A DNA stretch of 64,000 bases from Roseovarius sp. MMSF_3359 (GTDB lineage Bacteria; Pseudomonadota; Alphaproteobacteria; Rhodobacterales; Rhodobacteraceae), in NCBI RefSeq assembly GCF_030733385.1, contig NZ_JASHJC010000016.1, positions 28,973 to 92,972 of the forward strand. Direction: 5' to 3'. This document shows positions 44,872-53,138 of this stretch, piece after piece (position 1 is the first letter of the stretch; each line of letters opens with the position of its first letter). Under the pieces are notes generated by a model. It had not been told where the DNA came from, did no database searches, and worked only from the letters and a program-made list of their open reading frames with translations. The translations under genes were made by a program, and so were the position numbers.

Positions 44872-45534
44872 ATGACGGAAGAGATTGAAGACGAAGGTGA
44901 AAGCCTCTTTGAGGCGCCGCCAATGGGCGAGCAGGAGCGGATGTGCGAGGCGATTCTCTTTGCCACTGCCGAACCGATCACCGTGCGCGAATTGGAATCC
45001 CGCATGCCCCATGGCAGCGACGCGGCCGAGGCGCTTGTGCATCTGCGCAAACGCTATGAGGGGCGCGGCGTGAACCTTGTGAAGGTTGGCGATGCCTGGG
45101 CCATGCGCACCGCGCCGGATCTGGGTTTCCTGATGCAGCGCGAGACAATCGAGACGCGCAAGCTGAGCCGTGCGGCGACCGAGACCTTGGCCATCATCGC
45201 CTATCACCAGCCGGTCACCCGCGCCGAGATCGAAGAGATCCGCGGCGTGTCCGTCAGCCGCGGCACAGTTGACCAGTTGCTGGAGATGGAATGGATCCGT
45301 TTCGGGCGGCGCAAGATGACGCCGGGGCGGCCGGTGACTTTCGTGGTGACGCAGACCTTCCTGGATCACTTCGGGTTGGAAAGTGCACGCGATTTGCCGG
45401 GCCTCAAGGAGTTGCGATCGGCTGGCTTGCTCGAAAACCGGCCACCGCCCGGTACCATGCCGCAGCTTGGCGATGGCGACGAGGATGCCGAAGAAGAGAC
45501 CAATGAGGGGCAGAACGAGCTTTTCGAGGATTGA
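44872..45534 (+). CDS. scpB: Segregation and condensation protein B
   Basis: A 220-residue winged-helix protein, partner of ScpA in the SMC condensin complex. The conserved blocks AILFATAEPI, LAIIAYHQPVTRAEIEEIRG and RPVTFVVTQTFLDHFGLES are present. The C-terminal 35 residues are acidic and lack fixed structure. It closes the argS-scpB run; tatABC, often next in Rhodobacterales, is not here. Confidence 0.94.
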   Translation: MTEEIEDEGESLFEAPPMGEQERMCEAILFATAEPITVRELESRMPHGSDAAEALVHLRKRYEGRGVNLVKVGDAWAMRTAPDLGFLMQRETIETRKLSRAATETLAIIAYHQPVTRAEIEEIRGVSVSRGTVDQLLEMEWIRFGRRKMTPGRPVTFVVTQTFLDHFGLESARDLPGLKELRSAGLLENRPPPGTMPQLGDGDEDAEEETNEGQNELFED

Positions 45535-45652
45535 TCCACGGGGGCCAATTCGAAGCGGTTCACAAACAATTTTCAAAGATTTTGCCGGGATCGCCCAGAA
45601 TATTTCATGATTTGATGCTATATAGACCCCTGAGGCATGTAAGGAGGGCGCC

Positions 45653-45820
45653 ATGAACGCCAATCAAATCATCAACATGATCGTCCGGACGGTCATGCGC
45701 AAGGTTATCCGTTCAGGGGTGAATGCAGGCATGGACGCGGTCGGTTCCCGCATGAAGCGGGGCAAAACGGCCAAGGGTCACGGCACGGATTCAGTCGACG
45801 CACCGAAACGCATGGACTGA
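45653..45820 (+). CDS. Small basic protein, 55 residues
   Basis: A short frame beginning MNANQIINMIVRTVMRKVIR and ending APKRMD. It has a strong AAGGAGGGCGCC ribosome site and a helical, hydrophobic-basic N-terminal half, followed by a Gly/Lys/Ser tail. A membrane-surface helix is likely. The gene stands 118 bp after scpB, with a TATATAG-like -10 in between. No function can be given. Confidence 0.7.
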   Translation: MNANQIINMIVRTVMRKVIRSGVNAGMDAVGSRMKRGKTAKGHGTDSVDAPKRMD

Positions 45821-45897
45821 CGCGGTTCGAATATCCATCGAACGTCTCGGAAAGCCCGCCAGAACAGGGCAGGTTGCGGATAACAACCAGTTCTAAC

Positions 45898-45960
45898 TTG
45901 AAAAAACTGCGCGCTGACGCCGCCATATAGCGGCGCGGTGCGTATCGGTGCAGGCGTCAG
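45898..45960 (-). terminator. Nested hairpins before a T run, possible terminator of the 51-aa gene
   Basis: On the minus strand CTGACGCC (45960-45953) pairs with GGCGTCAG (45921-45914), and within the loop GCGGCG/CGCCGC forms a shorter hairpin around TATATG; TTTTTT follows 7 nt later. The position just after the small minus-strand gene supports termination, but the long loop is unusual. Confidence 0.45.
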
Positions 45961-46112
45961 TCCGCGGGTATCAGCTGATGCTGCGGCGCATGGCCCGAGG
46001 GGGCGCCGGACCGCGTTTCGATGAAGTCCTGTATCGACAAATACGCGACAAAGAGGGACAGGCCGGCGAGAATAACGAGAGGCCGAGAGGGTAATTTTCG
46101 CAACAAATGCAA
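45957..46112 (-). CDS. Possible 51-residue membrane protein
   Basis: A frame read by hand from a TTG start: MHLLRKLPSRPLVILAGLSL, a single hydrophobic helix continuing to VAYLSIQDF, then a polar tail ending LIPAD. A TAGGAT ribosome-like site lies about 10 nt upstream and a hairpin with T run lies at the end. The TTG start and lack of conserved neighbours keep confidence low. Confidence 0.4.
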   Translation of the reverse strand: MHLLRKLPSRPLVILAGLSLFVAYLSIQDFIETRSGAPSGHAPQHQLIPAD

Positions 46113-46169
46113 GTTCTAAATCCTACTGATAGTACAACTTATGGTAAACTAAAGCTTTAACACTAAATA

Positions 46170-46184
46170 TTAAGGATGAGTTAA
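46170..46184. promoter_or_regulatory. CtrA-type half-site pair TTAA-N7-TTAA
   Basis: TTAA at 46170-46173 and TTAA at 46181-46184 are separated by exactly 7 nt, the CtrA consensus spacing. They lie 58 bp before the start of the possible 51-aa gene. The region is AT-rich, so chance occurrence is possible. Confidence 0.3.
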
Positions 46185-46187
46185 TGT

Positions 46188-46209
46188 CTATCCTTTCGGA
46201 TAGGTTTTC
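46188..46209 (+). terminator. Rho-independent-type hairpin without an upstream gene
   Basis: CTATCC (46188-46193) and GGATAG (46198-46203) pair perfectly around TTTC and are followed by GTTTTCT. It is oriented for plus-strand transcripts, yet the nearest plus-strand gene ends 370 bp away. It may end a small RNA or simply face the converging dCTP deaminase gene. Confidence 0.5.
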
Positions 46210-46252
46210 TGCGATTCCGGCATAAATTCGCCTGAACTCTGGCGGCTGAAAT

Positions 46253-47332
46253 TCAGCCCGGTGTTTTGAAGTGTTTGGAGAGCTTCAGACCCTGGCCCTG
46301 GTAGTTGGAAGAGATGCCGGCGCCGTAAAGTTGATCGGGAACCTGATCCATTTTTTCATAGACCAGCCGCCCCACGATCTGCCCGTGTTCAAGGACAAAC
46401 GGGGCCTCGTGGCAGCGCACTTCCAGCACCCCACGCGAGCCCGCGCCGCCCGCCGCGCTATGGCCGAAACCGGGATCGAAAAAGCCCGCGTAATGGACAC
46501 GGAATTCGCCGACCATCGCCAAATAGGGCGCCATTTCGGCCGCATAGGATGGGGGGATATGCACCGCCTCGCGGCTGACCAGGATATAGAACGCGCCCGG
46601 GTCGAGGATGATGTGATCCCCGTCGGCATGCACCTCTTCCCAGAAATCTGCCGGGTCATAATGGCCGATCAGGTCGAGGTCGATCACGCCGGTATGTGGC
46701 TTGGCGCGGTAGCCCACAAGCGTTGTGTCCGTGGGCTTGAGATCAACGGAAAACCCGAGGCCGTCATCAATCACCGCCTCGCCATCGACCAGCGGGGTAT
46801 CGTGATGAAGGGCGCTCAGCGCGGCATCGTCAAGGACGGCCTGACCTTCGCGGAACCGGATCTGGTTCAGGCGCATGCCGGGGCGGACCAGCACCGAAAA
46901 CGACCGCGGACAGATCTCGGCATAGAGCGGGCCGCGATACCCGGCTGCGATCCGGTCGAATTCTTCGCCGCTGTCGGCGATCGTCCGGGTCAGCAGATCA
47001 AGCCGCCCGGTGGAGGATTTGGCATTGGCCACGGCGGTGACATCCGCGGGCAGGTCGAGCGATTCCATCAAAGGGACCACGTAGACGCAGCCCTTTTCCA
47101 ACACGGCCCCGTCTTCAAGGTCGATCCTGTGCATCTCGAAATCCGCGAGGCGCTCGGCAACGGATCGGCCCTGACCGGCAAGGAACGAGGCACGAACACG
47201 GTAGGCGGTTGTGCCGAGGCGCAGATCAAGGCTCGCGGGCTGAATTTGTTCGGGGATAATGGCCGGTGAGGCCGAAATCCGGCCATCCGTGATCAACCCC
47301 TTAAGCTGCTGACTGGAAAGAACACCGGTCAT
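46253..47332 (-). CDS. dcd: 2'-deoxycytidine 5'-triphosphate deaminase, double-length type
   Basis: A 359-residue trimeric dUTPase-fold enzyme that deaminates dCTP to dUTP. Family blocks are IQPASLDLRLG, NAKSSTGRLDLLTRTIAD and LYAEICPRSFSVLVRPGMRL in the first half, and a second, diverged copy in the second half (VHADGDHIILDPGAFYILVSREAVHIP and FRVHYAGFFDPGFG). This fused form, twice the E. coli length, is typical of alphaproteobacteria. It starts about 80 bp before the tRNA-Pro gene. Confidence 0.9.
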   Translation of the reverse strand: MTGVLSSQQLKGLITDGRISASPAIIPEQIQPASLDLRLGTTAYRVRASFLAGQGRSVAERLADFEMHRIDLEDGAVLEKGCVYVVPLMESLDLPADVTAVANAKSSTGRLDLLTRTIADSGEEFDRIAAGYRGPLYAEICPRSFSVLVRPGMRLNQIRFREGQAVLDDAALSALHHDTPLVDGEAVIDDGLGFSVDLKPTDTTLVGYRAKPHTGVIDLDLIGHYDPADFWEEVHADGDHIILDPGAFYILVSREAVHIPPSYAAEMAPYLAMVGEFRVHYAGFFDPGFGHSAAGGAGSRGVLEVRCHEAPFVLEHGQIVGRLVYEKMDQVPDQLYGAGISSNYQGQGLKLSKHFKTPG

Positions 47333-47411
47333 GTTCCATGCCCCCTGGCGGCTCCGCGCGCCCCCGGCGCAGGCCCCGGACGGGGGATCGGGGCGGGGAT
47401 CGTGGTGAAAA

Positions 47412-47488
47412 TGGTCGGGCTAGCAGGACTCGAACCTGCGACCTTCCGTCCCCCAGACGGACGCGCTACCAGGCTGCGCCATAGCCCG
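47412..47488 (-). tRNA. tRNA-Pro (GGG)
   Basis: A 77-nt cloverleaf on the minus strand with acceptor stem CGGGCTA/TAGCCCG, anticodon stem TCCGT/ACGGA around loop CTGGGGG (anticodon GGG), the T-arm GGTTCGAGTCC and an encoded CCA end. Confidence 0.95.
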
Positions 47489-47550
47489 ACGATTTGGCTT
47501 TCATACTGGTTTTCACACCGGGGACAAGCGTTAAATCCCAATTTCTTGCC

Positions 47551-48297
47551 CTAGCCGTCCTGACCCGTGCCATTCCCGCCGCCGGTCTGGCGCAGACGGT
47601 CCAGCACATCGGCCAGACGGTCGGCCATCTCGCCCGAGACGGGTGCCTTCAGCGTGCCCATTTGCGCCAGGATGCCGGGGTCGGCCCTCACATCATCGGC
47701 GGGATCATCGGGGGTGTCGACCACGCTCGGTTTGGGGGCAGGGGGCGGTGTATCGGGTTCCTCTTCCTGCACCTCTTCCGAGGTTTCGGCGGGCGCGTCT
47801 TCGGTAACCGGACGGTGCGAAAAGCTCGGCATGACGGGTGGTGGATCGTCGGTGGCATCATCCGCGACCGGCGCTGGATCCGTTGGCGCTTCCGGCGCCT
47901 CAGGTTCGGCAGGTGGCGCCTCCTGGGGTGTGGCGTCGAGCACCGGTTCTGTCTCGGGCTGCTCCAGCGGGGGCGCTTCGGCCTCGACCGTCACGGCCTT
48001 GTCTTCGGCGGCGGTGATATCATCGAGCGGCTGAGAATGCCCGGCCACATGTTTGACGCCGTGTTCGCGCAGCAGTTTCTGTACGCCCTTGATCGTCATG
48101 CCATCGCTGTGCAGCAGTTTCTTGATGCCCCCGAGCAGGAGCATGTCCGACGGTCGGTAATACCGCCGACCGCCCGCGCGTTTCACGGGCTTGACCTGGG
48201 CAAACTTGCTTTCCCAAAAGCGCAGGACATGGGCCGGCGTGTCCAGCCAGTCGGCAACCTCGCTTATTGTTCGGAAAGCGTCGGCGGATTTGGCCAT
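47551..48297 (-). CDS. MerR family transcriptional regulator with long acidic tail
   Basis: A 248-residue regulator. The N-terminal 80 residues form a MerR winged helix-turn-helix ([40 protein letters not shown]). The remaining 160 residues are Pro/Glu/Ala-rich and probably disordered, ending in a short helix. No effector-binding Cys is seen. The ATG at 48297 was preferred over an upstream in-frame start that overlaps ihfA. It follows ihfA after 13 bp, as is usual in Rhodobacterales. Confidence 0.88.
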   Translation of the reverse strand: MAKSADAFRTISEVADWLDTPAHVLRFWESKFAQVKPVKRAGGRRYYRPSDMLLLGGIKKLLHSDGMTIKGVQKLLREHGVKHVAGHSQPLDDITAAEDKAVTVEAEAPPLEQPETEPVLDATPQEAPPAEPEAPEAPTDPAPVADDATDDPPPVMPSFSHRPVTEDAPAETSEEVQEEEPDTPPPAPKPSVVDTPDDPADDVRADPGILAQMGTLKAPVSGEMADRLADVLDRLRQTGGGNGTGQDG

Positions 48298-48310
48298 AAG
48301 CGCCCGTTTC

Positions 48311-48613
48311 CTAACGCTTGTTACCGGCGGCGACACGATCTTTCATCAGGTGCGAAGGGCGGAACGTCAGAACCCGGCGGGGGTTGATCGGCACCTCTTC
48401 ACCGGTCTTCGGATTACGACCGATACGCGCAGATTTGTCGCGGACCGAGAAGGTACCAAAGGACGAAATTTTTACCTGTTCACCACGCACCAGGGCGTCC
48501 GACATGTATTCAAGAACATTTTCAATCAACTGAGCCGAGTCGTTGCGCGAAAGTCCGACCTCGCGGAAAACCGCTTCGCTCAAATCCATTCTGGTTAACG
48601 TTTTTTCGCTCAT
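48311..48613 (-). CDS. ihfA: Integration host factor subunit alpha
   Basis: A 100-residue DNA-bending protein with the HU/IHF fold: [35 protein letters not shown], and the arm [20 protein letters not shown] with the intercalating Pro. The length and the start [11 protein letters not shown] match the alphaproteobacterial alpha subunit. The ATG at 48613 follows AGAGGGGATG. Confidence 0.95.
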   Translation of the reverse strand: MSEKTLTRMDLSEAVFREVGLSRNDSAQLIENVLEYMSDALVRGEQVKISSFGTFSVRDKSARIGRNPKTGEEVPINPRRVLTFRPSHLMKDRVAAGNKR

Positions 48614-48723
48614 CACATCCCCTCTGTCTTTGGAGGACTTTAGGGCGAAGGGATTTTCCGAGTCAATGTCAACGACTTGCCGAATGCTCTTTAAGCGAAT
48701 GATTTCCCATATTTGGGGGCCGT

Positions 48724-49698
48724 TCACCAGCGCAGGACAACCGCTCCCCAGGCAAGACCGCCGCCGATGGCCTCGGAAACGATAAGGTCACCCTTGTTGA
48801 TGCGCCCTTCGGCGGCGCCCACAGACATGGCGAGGGGAATCGATGCAGCCGACGTGTTGCCGTGATCCTGCACCGTGACGATGACATGATCCATCGGCAC
48901 GCCCATCTTTTTCGCGGTGCCCTGGATGATGCGGATATTGGCTTGGTGCGGGACGATCCAATCCACATCCGCACTGCTCAACCCGGCTTTTTCAAGGGCG
49001 GTATCGGCGGTGGAGGTCAGCTTTTCGACGGCCTGGCGGAAAAGGGGGTTGCCCTGCATCCGCAACTTTCCCGAGGTGCCGGTCGAGGAGACCCCGCCAT
49101 CGACATAGAGCATGTCGCGGTAACGTCCGTCGGAATTGATGTCCGCCGACAGGATGCCGCGATCGTCGCTTGTCCCGGCGCCGTCCTCGGCCTCGAGGAT
49201 CAGCGCCCCGGCGCCATCGCCAAAGAGCACGCAGGTCGCGCGGTCGGTCCAGTCCATGATGCGGCTGAAGGTTTCGGCACCGATCACCATGACGCGCTTG
49301 GCCTGACCCGACACGATCAGCGCGTTCGCATTGGTCAGCGCAAAGACGAAACCGGCGCACACCGCCTGCACGTCGAAGCCGAAACCGCGGGTCATGCCGA
49401 GTTTTTGCTGCACCATCGTGGCGACGGAGGGAAAGGTCAGGTCCGGGGTCGAGGTGGCCACGATCAGCGCGTCGATCTCATCTGCGGCAAGCCCCGCATT
49501 CTCAAGCGCGTGCTCAGCCGCACGGACGGCGAGATCCGATGTGGTCTGTCCTTCGGCGGCGAAGTGGCGGCGTTCGATCCCGGAGCGGGTCCGGATCCAT
49601 TCATCCGACGTGTCCAGCGTCTTTTCGAACGCGGAATTCGGCACGATACGGTCTGGAAGGTAATGTCCGACCCCTTGCACGACGGCCCGCAATGTCAT
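48724..49698 (-). CDS. fabH: 3-oxoacyl-ACP synthase III
   Basis: A 324-residue KAS III that starts fatty acid synthesis from acetyl-CoA and malonyl-ACP. The Cys-His-Asn triad is in [23 protein letters not shown] and [10 protein letters not shown]. The start overlaps the plsX stop by 4 bp, so both are translated together. It is a different gene from the ketosynthase next to lpxD. Confidence 0.96.
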   Translation of the reverse strand: MTLRAVVQGVGHYLPDRIVPNSAFEKTLDTSDEWIRTRSGIERRHFAAEGQTTSDLAVRAAEHALENAGLAADEIDALIVATSTPDLTFPSVATMVQQKLGMTRGFGFDVQAVCAGFVFALTNANALIVSGQAKRVMVIGAETFSRIMDWTDRATCVLFGDGAGALILEAEDGAGTSDDRGILSADINSDGRYRDMLYVDGGVSSTGTSGKLRMQGNPLFRQAVEKLTSTADTALEKAGLSSADVDWIVPHQANIRIIQGTAKKMGVPMDHVIVTVQDHGNTSAASIPLAMSVGAAEGRINKGDLIVSEAIGGGLAWGAVVLRW

Positions 49699-50801
49699 TG
49701 ATTTTCACCGTCGGAATTGGCCTCAGTTGGCTCATCTTGGTCAAGCATTGCGGCAGATGCAACCCGTGCCGCCAGTTTTTCCGAAAAGCCGGACTGCGCG
49801 AGTTCAAAAGCCAGTTTCACGGCCGAGGAAATGCCCGTGGCGTCAGCCGCACCGTGGGATTTCACCACCGTGCCGTTCAATCCCAGGAAGACACCGCCAT
49901 TGGCGCGCCGCGGGTCGATTCGTTTCTTCAGCCGTTGCAGGGAAGTGTAGGCCAGTACCGACGCGAGGCGCGATAGCGGCGAATACTTGAACGCCTCTTT
50001 CAGCAGATCGGAGATCAGGCCGGCAATGCCTTCGCCGGTCTTGAGCGCCACGTTGCCGGTAAACCCATCGGTGACGATCACGTCGCAGACATCGCCCGGA
50101 AGTTCACGGCCCTCGACAAACCCGACGAAATCGAAATCCGCCCGGCGCGCATTGGCGTCGATCAGGTCATAGGCCTCTTTCAACTCGGCGCGGCCCTTGT
50201 GCTCTTCGGTGCCGACATTCAGCAGCCCGATTCGAGGCCGCTCCAGGCCAAAGCCGTTGCGGGCATAAGAGGTCCCCATCAGCGCGTATTGCATGAGGTC
50301 CTTGGCATCCGCCCGGATATCGGCACCGCCGTCGAGCATGATGTTGAAACCCTGCGGATTGCTTGACGGCCACATCACCGCGATGGCGGGGCGGTAAATG
50401 CCACTCAACTTGCGCAGACGCAGGATCGACAGGGCCATCAGCGCGCCGGTGTTGCCACAGGACACGCACACGGTCGCCTCGCCATTGCGCACGGATTCGA
50501 GCGCCGACCACATCGAGGTTTTCTTGCCCGTGCGCATCACCTGCGCGGGCTTGTCTTCCATCGACACGACGTCCTTGGCATCACGAATCTCGCAGCGATC
50601 CGCGAGATGCTTGCGCTTGGCCACAAGCCGTTTCAGCTCATTCGCCGCACCATGCAGGATGAACCCGATATCCGGATTCTTTTTCGCCGAAAGCGAAATA
50701 CCGGCGACAACTGCCGCCGGTCCCAGATCGCCACCCATGGCGTCAACGGATATGATGGTGCGCCCCGCACCGGCCTGGGACTGATCCTTGAGCACGGTCA
50801 T
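49695..50801 (-). CDS. plsX: Phosphate acyltransferase PlsX
   Basis: A 368-residue peripheral enzyme that converts acyl-ACP to acyl-phosphate for phospholipid synthesis. The family blocks ISVDAMGGDLGPAAVVAG, CVSCGNTGALMALS, NVGTEEHKGR and VTDGFTGNVALKTGEG are present. It lies between rpmF and fabH as in most proteobacteria. The N-terminal 15 residues before ISVDAMGGD may include a later start. Confidence 0.95.
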   Translation of the reverse strand: MTVLKDQSQAGAGRTIISVDAMGGDLGPAAVVAGISLSAKKNPDIGFILHGAANELKRLVAKRKHLADRCEIRDAKDVVSMEDKPAQVMRTGKKTSMWSALESVRNGEATVCVSCGNTGALMALSILRLRKLSGIYRPAIAVMWPSSNPQGFNIMLDGGADIRADAKDLMQYALMGTSYARNGFGLERPRIGLLNVGTEEHKGRAELKEAYDLIDANARRADFDFVGFVEGRELPGDVCDVIVTDGFTGNVALKTGEGIAGLISDLLKEAFKYSPLSRLASVLAYTSLQRLKKRIDPRRANGGVFLGLNGTVVKSHGAADATGISSAVKLAFELAQSGFSEKLAARVASAAMLDQDEPTEANSDGENQ

Positions 50802-50824
50802 TCGGGCGAGCGTCCTTCAGGCGT

Positions 50825-51031
50825 TTATGCCGCGTCGTCGTCCAGATCGACTTCGTCGGCCAGGGCCACGACCTCGCGGTCGGCGTAATGGCCGCACGCT
50901 GCGCAAACGTGGTGCGGACGCTTCAGCTCACCGCAGTTTGGGCATTCGTTCGGGTTTGCTGCAACCAGAGCGTCATGCGCACGACGGTTGTTGCGGCGCG
51001 ATTTCGATACTTTGTTCTGTTGGACAGCCAT
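50825..51031 (-). CDS. rpmF: 50S ribosomal protein L32
   Basis: A 68-residue ribosomal protein with basic N-terminus ([19 protein letters not shown]) and the zinc-binding pairs CPNC and CAAC in [19 protein letters not shown]. The C-terminal acidic tail is typical of this group. It precedes plsX by 23 bp. Confidence 0.96.
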   Translation of the reverse strand: MAVQQNKVSKSRRNNRRAHDALVAANPNECPNCGELKRPHHVCAACGHYADREVVALADEVDLDDDAA

Positions 51032-51184
51032 GTCACAACCTCAATTTCCTGTGGGCCCGTGGGCCCGGTTTCACGAGTGTTCGCGGCTCATAATCTGTGA
51101 TGAGCCGACGGTTCAACCCCAAATTCCGATGAGAGCGCGAAAATACAGTGAATTGCTGCCGGGGCAAGCGTTTTTTCGCGCCAA

Positions 51185-51733
51185 TTACTTACCTTTTTCC
51201 AGTTTGTCTTTCAAACCGGCAAGCCCGGCGAAAGGCTTGGTGTCTTCGTCGGTCATCGGCGCCACGCCCGGCGCGGAAAACGCGATGTTTTCAAGGGTGG
51301 CGTCGTCACGCCGGGGATAGTCGGGCAGGGCAAGCGCCAGAGCCTCGGTCATGACCCGGATAAGGTCGATTTCGCTGCCAAGCGGCTCTTCGCTGTCGTC
51401 TTCGGGCATTTCGACCTCTTCTTCGAGGTCGGCCTCCATATCCGCGACGAATTTGCGGGTCACCGTCTGGTCGATGCGGGTGACGACGGGGTCGAGGGTC
51501 ACCACGCAGGCCTGCTCCACCGTGGCGCCAAGTTGCGCCGCGAGTTTCCAGTCGCGCTTGCCCTCGGCAGCGATCTTGCCGGCAAAAGACAGTTTGCGAA
51601 TCCCCAGGATGCCCAGATCCTCGGCGATCTGATCCCGCAACGTATTTTCCGGCACAAGATCGAACGGCGTCGCACGGCTCTCTGGCAGATCGGCAACGCG
51701 CAGGGTGGTTTGCTGTGGCATTTCCTCTGGCAT
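51185..51733 (-). CDS. YceD/DUF177 family protein
   Basis: A 182-residue acidic protein of the YceD (DUF177) family, which in bacteria commonly stands before rpmF and is linked to 23S rRNA/large-subunit accumulation. The signature VEQACVVTLDPVVTRIDQTVTRKF, with the single Cys of the usual pair, and the acidic block following it are visible. The ATG at 51733 was chosen; 51748 is the alternative. It converges with nothing and is divergent from bamE. Confidence 0.85.
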   Translation of the reverse strand: MPEEMPQQTTLRVADLPESRATPFDLVPENTLRDQIAEDLGILGIRKLSFAGKIAAEGKRDWKLAAQLGATVEQACVVTLDPVVTRIDQTVTRKFVADMEADLEEEVEMPEDDSEEPLGSEIDLIRVMTEALALALPDYPRRDDATLENIAFSAPGVAPMTDEDTKPFAGLAGLKDKLEKGK

Positions 51734-51823
51734 CGTCGAATCTCGCATCCTTTCTTGAACCGTAGTATCACCTTGTTGTAAGCGGGATAAAAGGCTCTGC
51801 CTGCCAAGATCAAGAGGACACAT

Positions 51824-52279
51824 ATGTTTGGGGTTATTTTCCGGTCGGGCAAGATCTTTGCCGTGTTGTGTTTCCTCTTTGTGGGCGCCTGTACCGCGAC
51901 CTACAAGAACCACGGCTATGTGCCGAGCGAGGCCGACCTTGCCGAACTGGTGGTGGGCGTTGACAGCCGCGCGACCGTCGATGACGTGATCGGCGCCCCC
52001 TCGGCCTCCGGTGTTCTGAGCGGTGGGGATTACTATTACATCCGCAGCCGGTTCCGCACCTTTGGCATGTTCAAACCCGAAGTGGTCGAACGGCAGGTTT
52101 TGGCGATCAGCTTCGATCAGGGCGATACGATCCAGAATATCGAACGCTTCAGCCTTGCCGATGGCAATATCGTGCCGCTGACCCGCCGCGTGACGGATTC
52201 GTCTGTCGTCAACAACGGGTTCCTGCGCCAGCTTCTGGGCAATATCGGCAATATCGACCCGTCCGAGATCTTTAACTGA
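51824..52279 (+). CDS. bamE: Outer membrane protein assembly factor BamE (SmpA/OmlA)
   Basis: A 151-residue lipoprotein. The signal peptide ends in the lipobox FVGACTATYK, and the SmpA domain follows (GVDSRATVDDVIGAPSASGV, then YYYIRSRFRTFG). It is a small part of the BAM machine that inserts beta barrels. The divergent YceD gene and the downstream acyltransferase are the usual neighbours in this order. Confidence 0.9.
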   Translation: MFGVIFRSGKIFAVLCFLFVGACTATYKNHGYVPSEADLAELVVGVDSRATVDDVIGAPSASGVLSGGDYYYIRSRFRTFGMFKPEVVERQVLAISFDQGDTIQNIERFSLADGNIVPLTRRVTDSSVVNNGFLRQLLGNIGNIDPSEIFN

Positions 52280-52367
52280 CCTCATGTCACGGTAATGACG
52301 TAACTTGCGCGGTATCCCGGGCGTATATACGTGATACGTATCCGCTCATGGATGTCGAGGTTTTGGT

Positions 52368-53102
52368 ATGACGCAGTTGGTCATTGGTCGATACCGCGCC
52401 CGGGTGGCGCAAACCGAAGAGGATGTGCGCAGGGCGCAGGCGTTGCGGCATCGGGCCTTCTTTGGCGCCGACGGGCTGGATCAGGATCCGTTTGACGACA
52501 CCTGCACCCATATCCTGATTGAAGAGCGCGATGGCGGCAGGCTGGCCTGTTGTTTCCGTATCCTGCCGCTGACCCGCGGAGCGGAGATCAACCGCAGCTA
52601 TTCGGCGCAGTTCTATGAGTTGTCGGGTTTGCAGGGCTTTGACGGCAAGATGGTCGAGATGGGGCGGTTCTGCATTCTGCCCGGGCTCAACGATCCCGAT
52701 ATCCTGCGCATCGCCTGGGGGGCGATGACGCGCTATGTGGATGAAAACAAGGTGGAAATGCTGTTTGGCTGCTCGTCTTTCTCCGGCACGGATGCCGAGA
52801 CTTACCTGGACGCCTTCGCCATGCTGAAGGAGCGCCACCTCGCCCCGCGCCGCTGGTTGCCGCGGGTCAAGGCGCCTTCGGTCTTTCGTTTTGCCCAAAA
52901 GCTCAGGTGGCGCAAGCCGGATGCGCGGCTGGCCATGTCGCGGATGCCGCCGCTTCTGCGCACTTACCTGTTGATGGGGGGCTGGGTCAGCGATCATGCG
53001 GTGGTGGATCGGCAACTCAACACGCTGCACGTCTTTACGGGCCTTGAGATCAGCGCGATTCCCGCAACCCGCAAACGGCTGCTCAGGGCCGTCGCGCAAT
53101 AG
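52368..53102 (+). CDS. L-ornithine N-alpha-acyltransferase-like (OlsB-type) GNAT protein
   Basis: A 244-residue acyltransferase of the OlsB/GNAT type, which joins a 3-hydroxyacyl chain from ACP to ornithine to make lyso-ornithine lipid. Visible blocks: RHRAFFGADGLDQDPFDDTC, ACCFRILPL, EMGRFCILPG and LFGCSSFSGTDAE. The usual OlsA partner that adds the second chain is not in this window, so ornithine lipid synthesis is inferred from the family only. It is followed after 36 bp by an ABC-F gene. Confidence 0.8.
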   Translation: MTQLVIGRYRARVAQTEEDVRRAQALRHRAFFGADGLDQDPFDDTCTHILIEERDGGRLACCFRILPLTRGAEINRSYSAQFYELSGLQGFDGKMVEMGRFCILPGLNDPDILRIAWGAMTRYVDENKVEMLFGCSSFSGTDAETYLDAFAMLKERHLAPRRWLPRVKAPSVFRFAQKLRWRKPDARLAMSRMPPLLRTYLLMGGWVSDHAVVDRQLNTLHVFTGLEISAIPATRKRLLRAVAQ

Positions 53103-53138
53103 CTTGACGTGGCCCATATGCCGGGGTAGCCCGCGCCC

